64,000 bases of DNA, from the NCBI GenBank assembly GCA_900239685.1, contig OENT01000091.1, positions 1 through 64,000 of the forward strand, in the 5' to 3' direction. Source of the stretch: Rotaria macrura. Its lineage: Eukaryota > Rotifera > Eurotatoria > Philodinida > Philodinidae. Both the position numbers and the translations under genes were made by a program. Below are positions 40,413 to 52,391 of this stretch, one piece after another. The notes under the pieces were generated by a model. That model did no database searches and was not told where the DNA came from. It saw only the letters and a list, made by a program, of their open reading frames with translations. Every line of letters starts with the position of its first letter. Position 1 is the first letter of the stretch.

Positions 40413-40420
40413 TATAAAAA
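40413..40420 (+). promoter_or_regulatory. TATA box (TATAAAAA) before the 40.5-kb candidate gene
   Basis: TATAAAAA lies 52 nt upstream of the ATG of the candidate secreted peptide, which leaves room for a start site about 30 nt downstream and a short 5' UTR. In DNA this AT-rich such motifs also occur by chance. Confidence 0.35.
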
Positions 40421-40471
40421 TAATATTCGCTTAAATAGAGATTTAGTCGAGAGATATTTCAGCAATGATCT

Positions 40472-40668
40472 ATGAACACAGAGTTTTTCAAATTATTACA
40501 ATTAGTTCTTGTAATTGGAATAGCTTGGGCACTTCCAGAAGAAAGACAAAAACATATCGTTTTCTCGATTTCAATCTTTCAATAGTTTTCTATTTAATTA
40601 TTTGAATATTTTAGTTTGTAAATATTGATAATTCTATTCACACTCATCCAATTCCACATGCATATTGA
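40472..40668 (+). CDS. Candidate small secreted protein, two exons (weak)
   Basis: The first exon 40472-40558 encodes MNTEFFKLLQ, a hydrophobic stretch (LVLVIGIAWA), then LPEERQKHI: a good signal peptide with likely cleavage after AWA. It could splice (donor GTTTTC, acceptor TTTTAG at 40613-40614, 56-bp intron, phase 0) to 40615-40668, adding FVNIDNSIHTHPIPHAY and a stop, for 46 residues in all. If unspliced, the frame ends after 37 codons. The TATA box and the intron length support it; the GTTTTC donor is poor. I do not recognise the product. It could be a peptide hormone, the first exon of a longer gene, or a chance ORF. Confidence 0.3.
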
Positions 40669-43600
40669 TAACAGGAACGTATAAAATAGGTAAACATTTT
40701 TTCTTTAATATTTCTGTTAAGATGCATCGATTATTTTGCTTCCGTTTGAGGCATTAATGTTTTTCTCGACAAATAATTTTACCTTTACGCATGTTGAAAA
40801 AGTACAAGACTTATGAATGGAAAAAAACAGATAAACATGAGCGTATTAGCAACGCTAATCTAAAATTCTTAATACTCACAATTTTCAAGGAACTTACGAG
40901 AGAATCTAGTTACTCGATAAGTGCTTGGGTATTTGACTTGTCATGTTCGAGATTAATTCCGTGGAATTAGAATTTGATAAACAATATGTTCAAAAGTGAG
41001 ATTTTTTTTCAAGGGAATGTGAACGCTTGCTATGCTGGTCTTGGTGGAAAAGAGTGAAAAAAAAGTCGAGAGAGAAAAACGTCGAAAATTTTAATGAGCC
41101 AAAAGAAAAAATTAGAGATGATGATTTCCATCCTTGTGACTTATGGTTTATGCTGTTTTATTGATTGAAAAAAGAATACTGTTACCGTATTCAGAAAAAT
41201 GTTATTTTTTTTTGTTTCTAATTAATAGTAATAATTGAATCTTTTTTCGGGATTGTTGTTTTATTACATCGAAACAAATCATTATCACAAATTCTTAATG
41301 GATTACCTTTATGCGACGTACCAAAAAATATATGAAGTTGCTGAATGTTAATTGAACTATTTTCAGAAGCTATAGCATTTGAAATCATTTTCACGATATA
41401 TCTATTGAATGTTAAGAAGTTTTCTCGATTTATTGGAGAAAAAATGAGCCATTCGATGTGTGACCAACACGAACAGAAATTATTGACCTTTGTAACTACA
41501 TCTTTTCAATCATCGGATGTTTCTGTTCTTTTTCATTTCGTCCATCATATCATATTTTCGCTCTTTTCCACTAACCCAGCTATGCTAACTGATGTAAAAT
41601 ATTTATATTTCATTTCGTGTAGAACTGTTTTTCTAGTGAATTTGAAAGTTATCTGTATTTCATACGATATATATTAGAAAAATAACGAAACCACGCAATG
41701 AAGATTGAAAATGAATATAAAAAATGGCTTTCCTTTTTTTTTCCTGCTTTGTCAACTATAACCACTACTGAATTCTAGATCAATGAGCCATGAAGAACAC
41801 ATTATAAAGCTCTAAGAGATAGATATTACCAGATCACGTGAAGTTCGCTTCATATTTAAGTATAAATAAGATTGATTAATAGTTAATCTAATCAGTTTAA
41901 AGTAATCTCAAGTTGAAGTCTTCTGACATTCTGAAATGATTATACACATAGTACCCGAAGAGATTAAAGTCATGTTGACAAGAGAAGAAGTAAAAATTTT
42001 TGATTGGTGGTTTCAATTAGAAGTTATATGAATACATAGAACCGGTATGATAAGTAGATAATAATATTAACCCTTACAAACCGAATGTCCCTTCCAAAAT
42101 ACATTAGTATAATTACGATAAAGTTTAATAGAAGAGGTTATATGAAGAAACCAAAGATTTTCTAAATTCACATGACCCTAAGATCAAACAGCAGCGATAA
42201 AAAAATTATTTTTTTTTAATTTTCAAGACTAGTGAATTTTAAAATTACTTTTCTTTCTTCAAGTTTTTTTCATTAAAAACCAGAGCATCTACCTTTTTTT
42301 AAAAAAATATGCTTAGATATAGTCTCAAAGTATTTTATGAAATCACTCCGTGGATTTTATCCCATTGTACAACTGCCGAAAACTATCCAAAAGAAAACCA
42401 TTCTGCAATAGGATAATTTTTGTAACAAAAATATCAAAACAACGCAATAGTCACTTGAAAGTTTGCTCATAAATAGCTGGTGTGCTATCTGCACTGGTCT
42501 AAAATTTTCATTGACAACAGTTCTTTACTTGAGAAGATAGACCATATTAGAGAAAGGTTGAATTTACCAATTTTTTTGCTAATTTCTTCTGAATTCATTA
42601 TCTTAGAAAAAATCCATTCCTGTTTACTAAAGTTTCAGAGCACGTTACAGATAGTGAAAATTGTTTATGGACAAAGTTTAAGTTCAAATTTCTTTTCTTG
42701 CAGATGTTTTTGAGATCTTATATTTCTGGTAATAATCAAGGTTAAGTTTGGGAAGAAGAATAGCAGAGAAGTTCGTTTTGACGATATTATGAGTAGACTG
42801 ATGATTCAATTCAATAGATCTATTTTCATGATTCTCTTCTTTCTATTACATGGAGAACCGCCTTAGGCTTTTAAGATTTAAGTGAATATAACAAACTGTA
42901 AAATAATTTTGCAGATAAGTTAATGAATAGTAAATGAGATCAATCTGTATATTTATTATTAGCATTATATGTATTGGTTATGCTGATAACCAAAGCTTGA
43001 GAACAACATGCAAGAAGAAAATATATATGAAAATCAACAACAGAAAAGAAACATAATAGACAACGGAGAATCATGTTGCTTACGGATGTTAATTTTGGCT
43101 TTGGCTTGCCAGTAAAAAATGTCAATGTACAATACTTTCTTTCTGAATATTTTTGCAGAACAATCGGGAGACTATGATTAGTCGTATTTGAAAGCGCATA
43201 GAATTGTCTGTAGCGTTTTAATAACCTCTAGAAAACTTCAATGAAAGTTCATGCTAGCAAGTAAAAAACATCTTTCATACAACATAAAACGATTCAATAA
43301 GGTTAGAAGCATTAGACGTAACTCATTAATAGTTACGAATGACTTGCTATTACATGGTAGCTAACTATGAAGTCTACATAAGTTCACTAATGGTATACCC
43401 AACAATCACTAGCGTTTAATCTTATACAAACAAATTACGATATCCAGACTGAACCAAAAGAGCCGTGAAAAAAAATTAATATCTTAAAAGAAACTAGTCT
43501 AGATTTTAATCCTTATATTGGACCTGTTTTTATTTTACAAGCTGGATTAGTAGATAGAAAGAAGTTTTCAAAAAATATTATCAGATTATTGATAAAAATC

Positions 43601-45454
43601 CTTCTTCTTCGATATAGAAGTACGGCTTTCGAATCGTCAATTTTAATCATCAGTATTTTACTTTTAAAATGAATGAACATCTTATAGAAAGGAAACACAA
43701 AAATCTACAAGAAAGATTTTATTTTATACTCGAATCTCATTGCCATTACATGTGATTTGACGTTTTCGGCAATGTCACTCGAGCATACTCTCATCTTTAT
43801 TTCTCTTGAATTGTAATGTGACGACTTTTAGACTAGAATAATGAACATACTATTTATCCTTGATATTCTGACTGGTGCACAATGCTACAATTGCTTCTTT
43901 TAGAACCTGAATTTTAAAGATAAATATGTTTTGAGTAAAAGATTCCAATTGTGGCATTTATGCTTTCTAATCAATAAAATAAAGTTTTTCAACAAGCAGA
44001 GAACATGTTCAACTATACTATCGAACGATTCGGACGAGTGCAATCGACAACTAATCAAACCAATATTGATGTTTGATGATTTTCATCAGATTTAAATTGC
44101 AGCTTATACTTCTTAACATAAAATCGCTTTCGTGACAAACACAATGGTTAGAATTGATCACACACGACCATGTGTTCATAGATAGCTTACTGAATTCTAT
44201 TCAACTATGACGAAAAGAAAACCTATCCGTGAAGATTTTACGAGAGAGAGCAAGGTGTACATAATCTTTATAATTCTTCTTTCTTATGCAAGCTAGGTGT
44301 ACTCAAAACAAACAACGTCAATCTTTAAGTCATCCTAACCTTGATTTTCTTCAAGTATCATTTGAATGTTTCATCAAGTTGTTTAATTAATAACATTAAC
44401 TGATGCAAATAATATACTTATCATGACCGTTATTCATCGATGACCACTTCAGAAGTACAGTAGGCGTACATTGTTGATTGAAAATGAAGCAGCGGGATTT
44501 AGAGCTCGTCTTTTTTCATTTATCTTACAACTCTATATAGCAGTCATTTAAAAATTCATTATAAATTATGGCGCATCCTCGAAAGACTAATTTATTAATA
44601 ATTCTAAACAAAAGCGAAGACAATGTTCACTTGATTCACTGCAGCAAACACTTCCACATCAAAATACATTCTAGAGTTTTATATTGAATCATTCATTCAT
44701 CTTTTCATAGCTCTCTAAATTGTATTCGAGGTGAAAAATCGATGTGTCCAATAGATTACTTTCGTTTTTCTTTAGAACGAAAAGACTTTTTGTGCCATGA
44801 ACAGTAATATTGAAGACTAGCTGTTTTCATAACAGGAGTTCAAGATTTATCAAAGTTAAAAATGTCATCTCACAATTATAATAGTTTGATCTGATAATCA
44901 CTAAAATTTCAAGATAATCTCTTCAAAAGAATTGCTTCTATGAATGAAAATTAATTTTTACAAATATTCATTCTGTTTGTCAAAAATCTTGTTTTTCTTC
45001 GCTATTTCCGTGAATAGTCTTTAAACTATGAGAAAATATTATTTTGAAACATTAAATATGTAATAGAAAGTTTCTATTCAATGGTAGACATATCGATCAT
45101 ATGCGGAGAATAGAAATAACTGATATCATCACGTGAGACAACAAGAAAGTCACATGAAAAAGAACTTATTTATAATGCAATTAAAAAGCCGTTATTTTAA
45201 CTCATTTAACTAGAATAAGAGAAGATTTCCTTTGAAATAAAATAATATGTAAAGCTACTTTGTCAAAATGCTTCTGTTTTTTCTTCATGTGTAAATTGTT
45301 TAGCAGAGTAGCATGTAGAGCACTACTTATAGAAAATTGATCCTGCCTACGCATTATCCAACACAATTTCTTATTTAATACAACACATTTGATAAGAAAA
45401 AGACAAAAAAAAGGGGAATATCAAAATACGATCCACATTAAAACTGTTGACTAG
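40669..45454. other. AT-rich region without recognised genes
   Basis: No domain, RNA gene or mobile element recognised. One 110-codon ORF (41345-41677) has no recognisable features and is not called. Long introns elsewhere in the window mean that tiny exons could hide here. Confidence 0.4.
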
Positions 45455-45784
45455 ATGATGATGATCCCATCAGGTTTGATAAAATGAACCTTCAAAATTT
45501 ATTTTTCACTTTTTCTAATACTTTCGCTCTTGTTTTTTGTTTTAGTGACTATCCTTGTTCTTATCTCTGCTTTGGCAATAACAGTGAGCAACACTTATCC
45601 AAGTGCCCACCTATCCTATTTCAACGAAGGTCCGTCCAGTATTGCTGTTAAATCCAATGCTGTACGCAGTGATGACTATGATCCATATGGTTTTAATTCA
45701 ATCCTAAGTCGATTCAGTAAAAATATAAAACTCAACTATCTTGACAATAGCAGATCGTCTTCGGAAGAAACGAAATCTGTTTGA
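45455..45784 (+). CDS. Predicted secreted small protein or propeptide, unknown family
   Basis: Two exons, 45455-45473 and 45546-45784, joined over a 72-bp GT-AG intron (phase 1), give 85 residues. The N-terminus MMMIPSVTILVLISALAITV is a strong signal peptide, with cleavage likely near NTYPSA. The mature part is polar, without Cys: it includes SDDYDPYGFNSILSRFSK, NIKLNYLDNS and an acidic Ser-rich end. There are no dibasic KR sites and no amidation Gly, so it is not a standard neuropeptide precursor, though single Arg/Lys sites flank the DYDPYGF segment. An in-frame ATG occurs only if the short first exon is used; a longer ORF from TTG in the second exon ignores the splice. AATAAA occurs at about 45896-45901. 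No homologue recognised. Confidence 0.55.
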
Positions 45785-48700
45785 TGAATAACAAATCAAA
45801 ATAATAGACATGATTGTGTTTCAATTAATTTCTGAATATAGAAATGTTTGATTTTATTGCCTGACTAAAAGAATGATACCACATTCATTTCTTTAAATAA
45901 AACAAATATGTCTTATTTCAGATTGAAAAAAAATTATTATTATTTTGTTTTTGATTTGATGTAATCGTCATAGATATTTTCTTTGACTTACATCTATCGA
46001 TATCGCCGTTTTCGTAGGAACTGAATCAAAGATATAACAAATGTTGAAGAGTTATGTCGAAAAATTTGCCTCGTCTATTGAAACTTTCAAATGAATTTTA
46101 AATAAAGAAAGTATGAAGAGAAGATAAAGATGAAAAAAGCAAAAGACTAAAAATGGTGGATGTAAAACAGGCTTCTATTGAAAAAAATTCAAAAGAGTAC
46201 TGTCTAATTTTAGCATGTGAAAGTCTTGTTTTCTAGCATTCTACTGTTTATTTATTTAGAAATATACCGATTACGATATTTGAATATTTATACTGCTGAT
46301 TCCATATTAATATGGTTTGATACAGACCAGCTTACCACAATTTTGATAGTTAATTGTACAAAAATTTCAAGAACTGAAAGATGAAGGGTGTTGCAAATAA
46401 TACTTGTTCGTTTGTCTCTCGAATAAATATAGACCTCTCTCTCTCATCACAATACAAGATTTGTCTACAGAAAAAATTCGCCGAAAATAATGGAAAGATT
46501 CTTTAATAAATTCATCTTTGGCTAATTCTAAACTTTAATTATGGTATTTCCATTACAAAACGCCTAGGTTTTATGAAAGAACTTTTTGATTAAAAATGAG
46601 AAAACCTTTTCAGACATAATCCATGGTCCCCTCCAAAACTTTTCAACTAGAAAATAAAAGAAGACCTAGACGTTTCTATTTTTAAAAAGGGGTTTGCATG
46701 ATTTTCAACGTTTTTCTACTTATTTACTATGAATAGAAGCATCATTGTACATGAAATTTTGTTTCTTATTTTTGGGATAATTCAAGCCAAACGATAGAAT
46801 AAACACAGCAATTTATTGGAAGATCAATTTTAATTAAATAGAAGACAACAACACTTTCTACTTCAATGATGTTGAATGAATATTAATCGCGTAACATAAG
46901 CTTTATCACATCTACGTCATCAATAGTCATGTACAGAATCGATTACACAAAAATTTAAATCCCCATACGTCGGCACATCAACATATGATGAGAAATTATG
47001 AAACGTTTCTTGTACACAAATTGATTTATTATACTAATTCTCCTCACACAATTTGTTGCTTCTTTTTTTCTAAAAATTCATTATTAAATGAAAGTAGTAC
47101 AACCTGTTTGTTCTAAAACTTCCACTGTCCTAATCGATATTACTATAATTAAATAATTAATCTACATTTCCTTGTGATATCTGTCACTATTATTTCACAT
47201 ACTGAAACTTGCTCTAATTTTCCCTTGTAGATGATACATGATTAGTTAACCATGTCATGCTTTGCATGAAAATAATTATACGGGATGTCTGCTTTATATG
47301 TTAAATCATTTGAATATCATTAAATATTTATCATATTATTGCAAAATAAGATGACCTTAAGTGTTGTCTTGACTCGTGGCTTAAATAGGCTGATGGAACT
47401 GCAAATAGTGCGCTCTTTAGCAATTATTAATGCAACTTTTTTGTTATACAGTAGTTAAAATAGGTTTCCTTTACTAAACGATATATCCCACGTTTACAAA
47501 CAATACATAAATACCAACATATTACTATTACAAATAGTATAAAAACTCGAACACGAAAAGACGTCATACGTGAAGATTTTTTTCAACGTCTCTGCATTCT
47601 AAAAAATCATCTGTCGATATGAAACGCAACTATTTTTGTAATAAAAAATGACTTCCTTGCTGTGAATGAGTATGAAAGTACATTTCATTAACATATTTTT
47701 TTCACAACTAAGGGTACAAGGACACTTCTAGAAGTAATAAGAAGTACTCTGATAGTTACGTGACATGAAGTACTATTATTTATTAGAAAAGAGAAGTCAC
47801 TTTTCATTCCTAGAAGTTACTTTAGTAACAAGAAGTGGCTGTTAGTCTCCTTTTTTCTCTACATGGAATGTAGAAATGAGATTTTCGGTAGTATTTTTAT
47901 TTTACCCTATTTTCAAGTATCCTCAACATGATAGAGTCAATAATGGAAATTTATTGCACTATTTTAGAATGTTCTGTTTTGTTCTTTGTTGAATCAAATC
48001 GAAGTTCAACTCAACTGAAATATACCTAGTCGAATTGACAGTGAATTAAAATTTTTCTAGAAGTTTTGATTACTAAAACTGATAAAGTAAATGTTTGTTT
48101 TCAAAACGATGAAAAGTCGATTCTCAAACAACTATGTCAATCTAATTCCGACATGTATTATATTCGTAGGATTCGAAAAATTCAAGTTTAACTACATAAA
48201 TACTATTCAGTAGAATTGCATCGAGTAATTTGTTGTATCTCATAAGCACTGCCCTATATTAACAGATAGCAACTTTCCCCTAGCTGTGTCAAATTCTTAA
48301 TAATCGATTTTTCAATGAAATAAATTAATAAGCATACAATGCAAGTGATGGTACACTTTCACACACGATTCTTGTTCGTGTTGGACCCGTTGAAGAATAT
48401 TGTAGGTTAGTCAAGAAAAAAATACGAATATGTTCTTTGAAAATAAGTGTATACGAATGAAGATGAATAGATTCAACGGTTTTGTTTTATTTCAAGATTC
48501 ATTAGTAGTAATCATATTTGCCAAAGTAAGATTGAATCTATATGAAACTACTATTTACATATCATTGAATGGCAATCTAATCCTGAATATAATTCTAGAG
48601 CTGCCAAGTACAAAAATAAAAACAATGGAGTGTATCAGACTTAGAAATAACTGCGATCTAATTCTATCTGAAACGAATTGTTTTACAAGTTTTACTTATG

Positions 48701-51700
48701 AAAAATTTCTCGTTTAATTTATTTCTTCTAAAATTTTGAAACAATATACCTAAAACTAGAGAAAAATCGTATGGTGACCACATTATTTTAGTTGAAAATG
48801 TCTATAAAATCGCCAATGGTAAACCTTTTATCATTTTAATCAACTTCTTTGAAAGTAGTAGTTTGATGGTGAGCGAAGTGTTAATTGCTTAAATTTTTTG
48901 CTCTTGGCAAAGCAGAATTATTTGAAAAATAAGCGACCGATTGAAGAATAAGAAATTCTCTCAGCAAGGGACCCTTTAAAAGCTATATCCTGCTCTGAAT
49001 AGAGTCATAAAAAACATAAAACACGATGATCTTTTTGTTCTACCTCGCTCAATCGTTTATTTTTCGAACAAAATAAAAACCTTCGAAGTCGGTCGAATCC
49101 AAGCATAAACAATGGTTCGAAGAAACATGATATAAAAAAAAATATTTAATTTTAAGTCGTGTGTTACTAGACAAGAGAAATCTAAAATTATGCATTATAT
49201 TATAAAATTCTTTAAGGCTTGAACGTTTCTTTGCAAATAAAATCAACTACTTTTAGTTTACCCTTAAAATAGTAGAAACATATAGATGATCGCCAGAGAA
49301 AAATGGCAGATTCTAACCGAATTTTTGTCAATTTCGAAGATTCCAATCGATTATATTTTTTTTGTTACACAAATATCTGGTTATAGCCTGTCATTTTTCA
49401 CTGCTGATCTTCACTGACTAATTCTAGTAAAATTTAATTGCAGTAGAAAAGCCGAAATTTCTGCATCGGCAATGAATCTCAAAAAAGATCTGAAATATAT
49501 GCATGACCTCGTAAAATTATTTGACATGTATCGTATTTGATACGAAATGAAGCAAGTCATTTTTTGTTTAAAGTTAATTTTCTATAAGAAAACGTATAGA
49601 ACTGAAAGACAATAATTTTGACTTGTAGCCTAACCGTAATTCGTGAACTGTACGACAGCATCGTACGATATCATTGTTTTTGAACAATCTATTGAATATA
49701 GTGTAAAATAAAGGATATGTAAATTTTCTCTTTCCAATTGTAAGAGTAACGGATTTTCGACGAAAGACCGAATATCGTGTCTGATCGAACTATAAGATTA
49801 CGTTTTAAGAATGTTCTTTTCGCACACTGTACTGCTCACAGGTTTTTCGAGAAAATATTCGATAATATCCAATGACAAAATCGTAAGTACTGAGAATCGA
49901 AATCATTCAGATGCGATCACAAAATTTGTATTCTTTTCGAACAAGGTATGTCTACAATTTCATTTTGTTCATTTTTATATTGTGACTACAAATCTCAATG
50001 ATACTGAATGTAAGACACATGTGAGTTTTTAAATACTATAGAATTAACTTTACTTTATTGAGTTCCCTAACTACTTTATATGTTATTCTGTATCATGGAG
50101 AGCAGAATAATTTATATTATGAAGTAGTAGATGTTATAAAAATCAAGTCTCTAAGTAATACTCTATGAGATGAACCGAGCATCCGACTTGAACAAAAAGA
50201 AATAGTTTTTGCGTTTTTGAACAATACGATAGGTCTAAATATTTTACGAAATCACTTTCAAAGACTTGAATATTCTTAGATAATGTGCAATAAAGTTTTA
50301 TTCTAAAATCCCTTGCGAAACTCATGTCAAAAGAAAGTACTCTTCAGATATTCTGAACTGCTGATAAGTTCTCATTACATAATTAGTAGTCTTCTGCTCT
50401 CAACAATGGTTTTTAAATACGCAAGAAACTCGAATGAAGGTTTCTGAGTAACGACACTTTTTGTATGAAGACGAGACCAACCATATGGATTTTCAGTTCA
50501 GATTGATTCTCCGCTAATTGAAAACGCTTCCTGTTAAATCTATTCCAAAGAAATTAAAAGCCGAGTTCTTTTATGTTTTGGATAGGACGAGAAAAACTTC
50601 CTATGGTATGAAATGTGATCTCTACATGCATACGATTCGTCTTGTTTTCTTTTAATAGATTTGTTTTTGCAATTACTACCCAGGTCAAAAAAAAATATAG
50701 ATCGTTACATCTTGTATGATTGTACACGTGGTCATGTATGATCTTTGAATCTTACAGTTCGAATTTATCTAAGATTTCTAAGACCACGAATTTTTGTACG
50801 ATATTGTCTTATCTTACAAGACTTTATGGCTGGTTCTTTTTACTTGAGTATGTACAACAGTGTTTCAAGAATGGCACTAAGTTTTGTTTTTGAAAATATT
50901 GCTATTAGAAATAACTGGAGAGATTTGTAAAATTCCGATGTCAACGCTGAAATGCTGACTTTCAGGATTCCATGAAACTCGATGTGAAAGTCAAAAATGT
51001 ATATAGTTCGATTTAATTATTGAAGCATAATTTCCAGTATCAATTACAAAAAGTCTTCACTTGAATCGATCGTATCATTATGGAGAACAAAAAAAGAAAA
51101 CTATGGTAAGATGTACATCGTAAGCTTTAGTAAATGTAGTAATCACTTAATTTATTCTATAATTAAATTATCGATACAAAAGAAAAATATTCCACATTTC
51201 ATAAATAAAAAGTATGCTGAACTGATTCTTTATTACATTATTCTATTCGAGTTCCGTTATGCTTCATCAAAACAATAAAGTATATAAACTAAAAAAACTA
51301 AATACATAAACAATTTATAAGCAGCTGTTTTTAAAGATCAAAATTTAGTAGATCTTCTTGACTTTGATCTATTTCAAAAATATATAGATAGTTAGTAATA
51401 ATATAGAAAAACGAAGAATGAAATTAGTTCGTTATTTTTTCTATCATTCTATAGAAATTTTCTAAAAGAAAACATAGTAGACTTCTTGACATTTCATTTT
51501 GAACTTTTAATTGGAAAATGTAGATAATGTGATAGCTGAGCATGGTTTTTTTTTTCTTCTGTTTTTTTTATTGTTATATAACAGATCGATGGCATGAATA
51601 CTTTATACGAAGTATTCGAAACGAATCACGACACATGCCCCCATTCAGTTGTTTCGCATCCTTGCCATAACTAATAACGAGAAAGCGAGAGAGAAAAAAA

Positions 51701-52391
51701 GAGGTGTACAACTTATAGACACAATCATAAAACGACCGACGTCACTCGATCGCACACATGCACACACGCGCGAGTCAATCAAATTCATTAAAAATCACAC
51801 GGCACAATGATATCAACAGAGATCGACTTTCATATATATATATATATATATATGTATAAATATATATATGGTGACGAAACAGAAAAGAAATACCTACTAA
51901 CCAATCAATATTTAAGGTCAAGCTGATTGTCATTAGAATAGACAACATATATGTTTGCTCATTTGTTTGATGAATAATCGGTAGATAACACAAAAGATGG
52001 CACAAAATAACAAGTCATTAGTATTGGACAAGGGTCAGTGCGATGGGAATACAAACGTCAGGTTGTCTTACCCCGTAAGCGTTGACAAACATACTTCAAT
52101 TAATCTCTCTTCTATGTATACAAATAAAACTTGACGTACATATCCATCGTTTATTGTTGTCAACTATCATCATCATTGATATGGGAAAAATTCGAAAAGT
52201 ACAGATTGCAAATTTTTTTTTAATATATATTTATATATATTTATATGTAAAGAGAAAAAAAAGAAAAAAAAAGAAAGAGAGAGAGAGAGATAGACAACAA
52301 TACAAGCAAAAAAAGAGAGAACTTGGAAATGTAAATGGAAAGAAATAGTTTTATTCAATTAAAGTTTTTAGTCTTTTTTTGTTTTCTTTAT
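45785..52391. other. 6.6-kb AT-rich region without recognised genes
   Basis: The longest frames (48430-48717, 95 codons; several of 60-75 codons) have AT-driven composition and no known domain. Short AGAAGT-like direct repeats lie at about 47716-47840. The right end, from about 51.6 kb, becomes richer in simple repeats and is the 3' flank of basonuclin. Confidence 0.45.
51832..51870. repeat. (AT)n microsatellite
   Basis: AT repeat with one GTATAA interruption, downstream of the basonuclin gene. Confidence 0.85.

Larger units (their letters stand above)
38108..40471. other. Intergenic region upstream of BUD23
   Basis: AT-rich and probably holds the BUD23 promoter close to 38108. It contains a repeat-bounded segment (38908-39434) and a perfect 14-bp palindrome CGGACTTAAGTCCG at 38886-38899. 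No convincing gene. Confidence 0.45.

Noticed and set aside
41345..41677. 110-codon plus-strand ORF in an empty region
   Set aside because: No recognisable domain, promoter or splice context; residues rich in Phe, Ile and Leu as expected from AT-rich chance frames.
47716..47840. Recurring AGAAGT-type motifs, possible transposon or array
   Set aside because: Units are short and irregular, and no clear ends or target duplication were found; not a CRISPR-like array.
48430..48717. 95-codon plus-strand ORF
   Set aside because: AT-biased composition, no motif, no supporting context; length is plausible by chance in this much AT-rich DNA.
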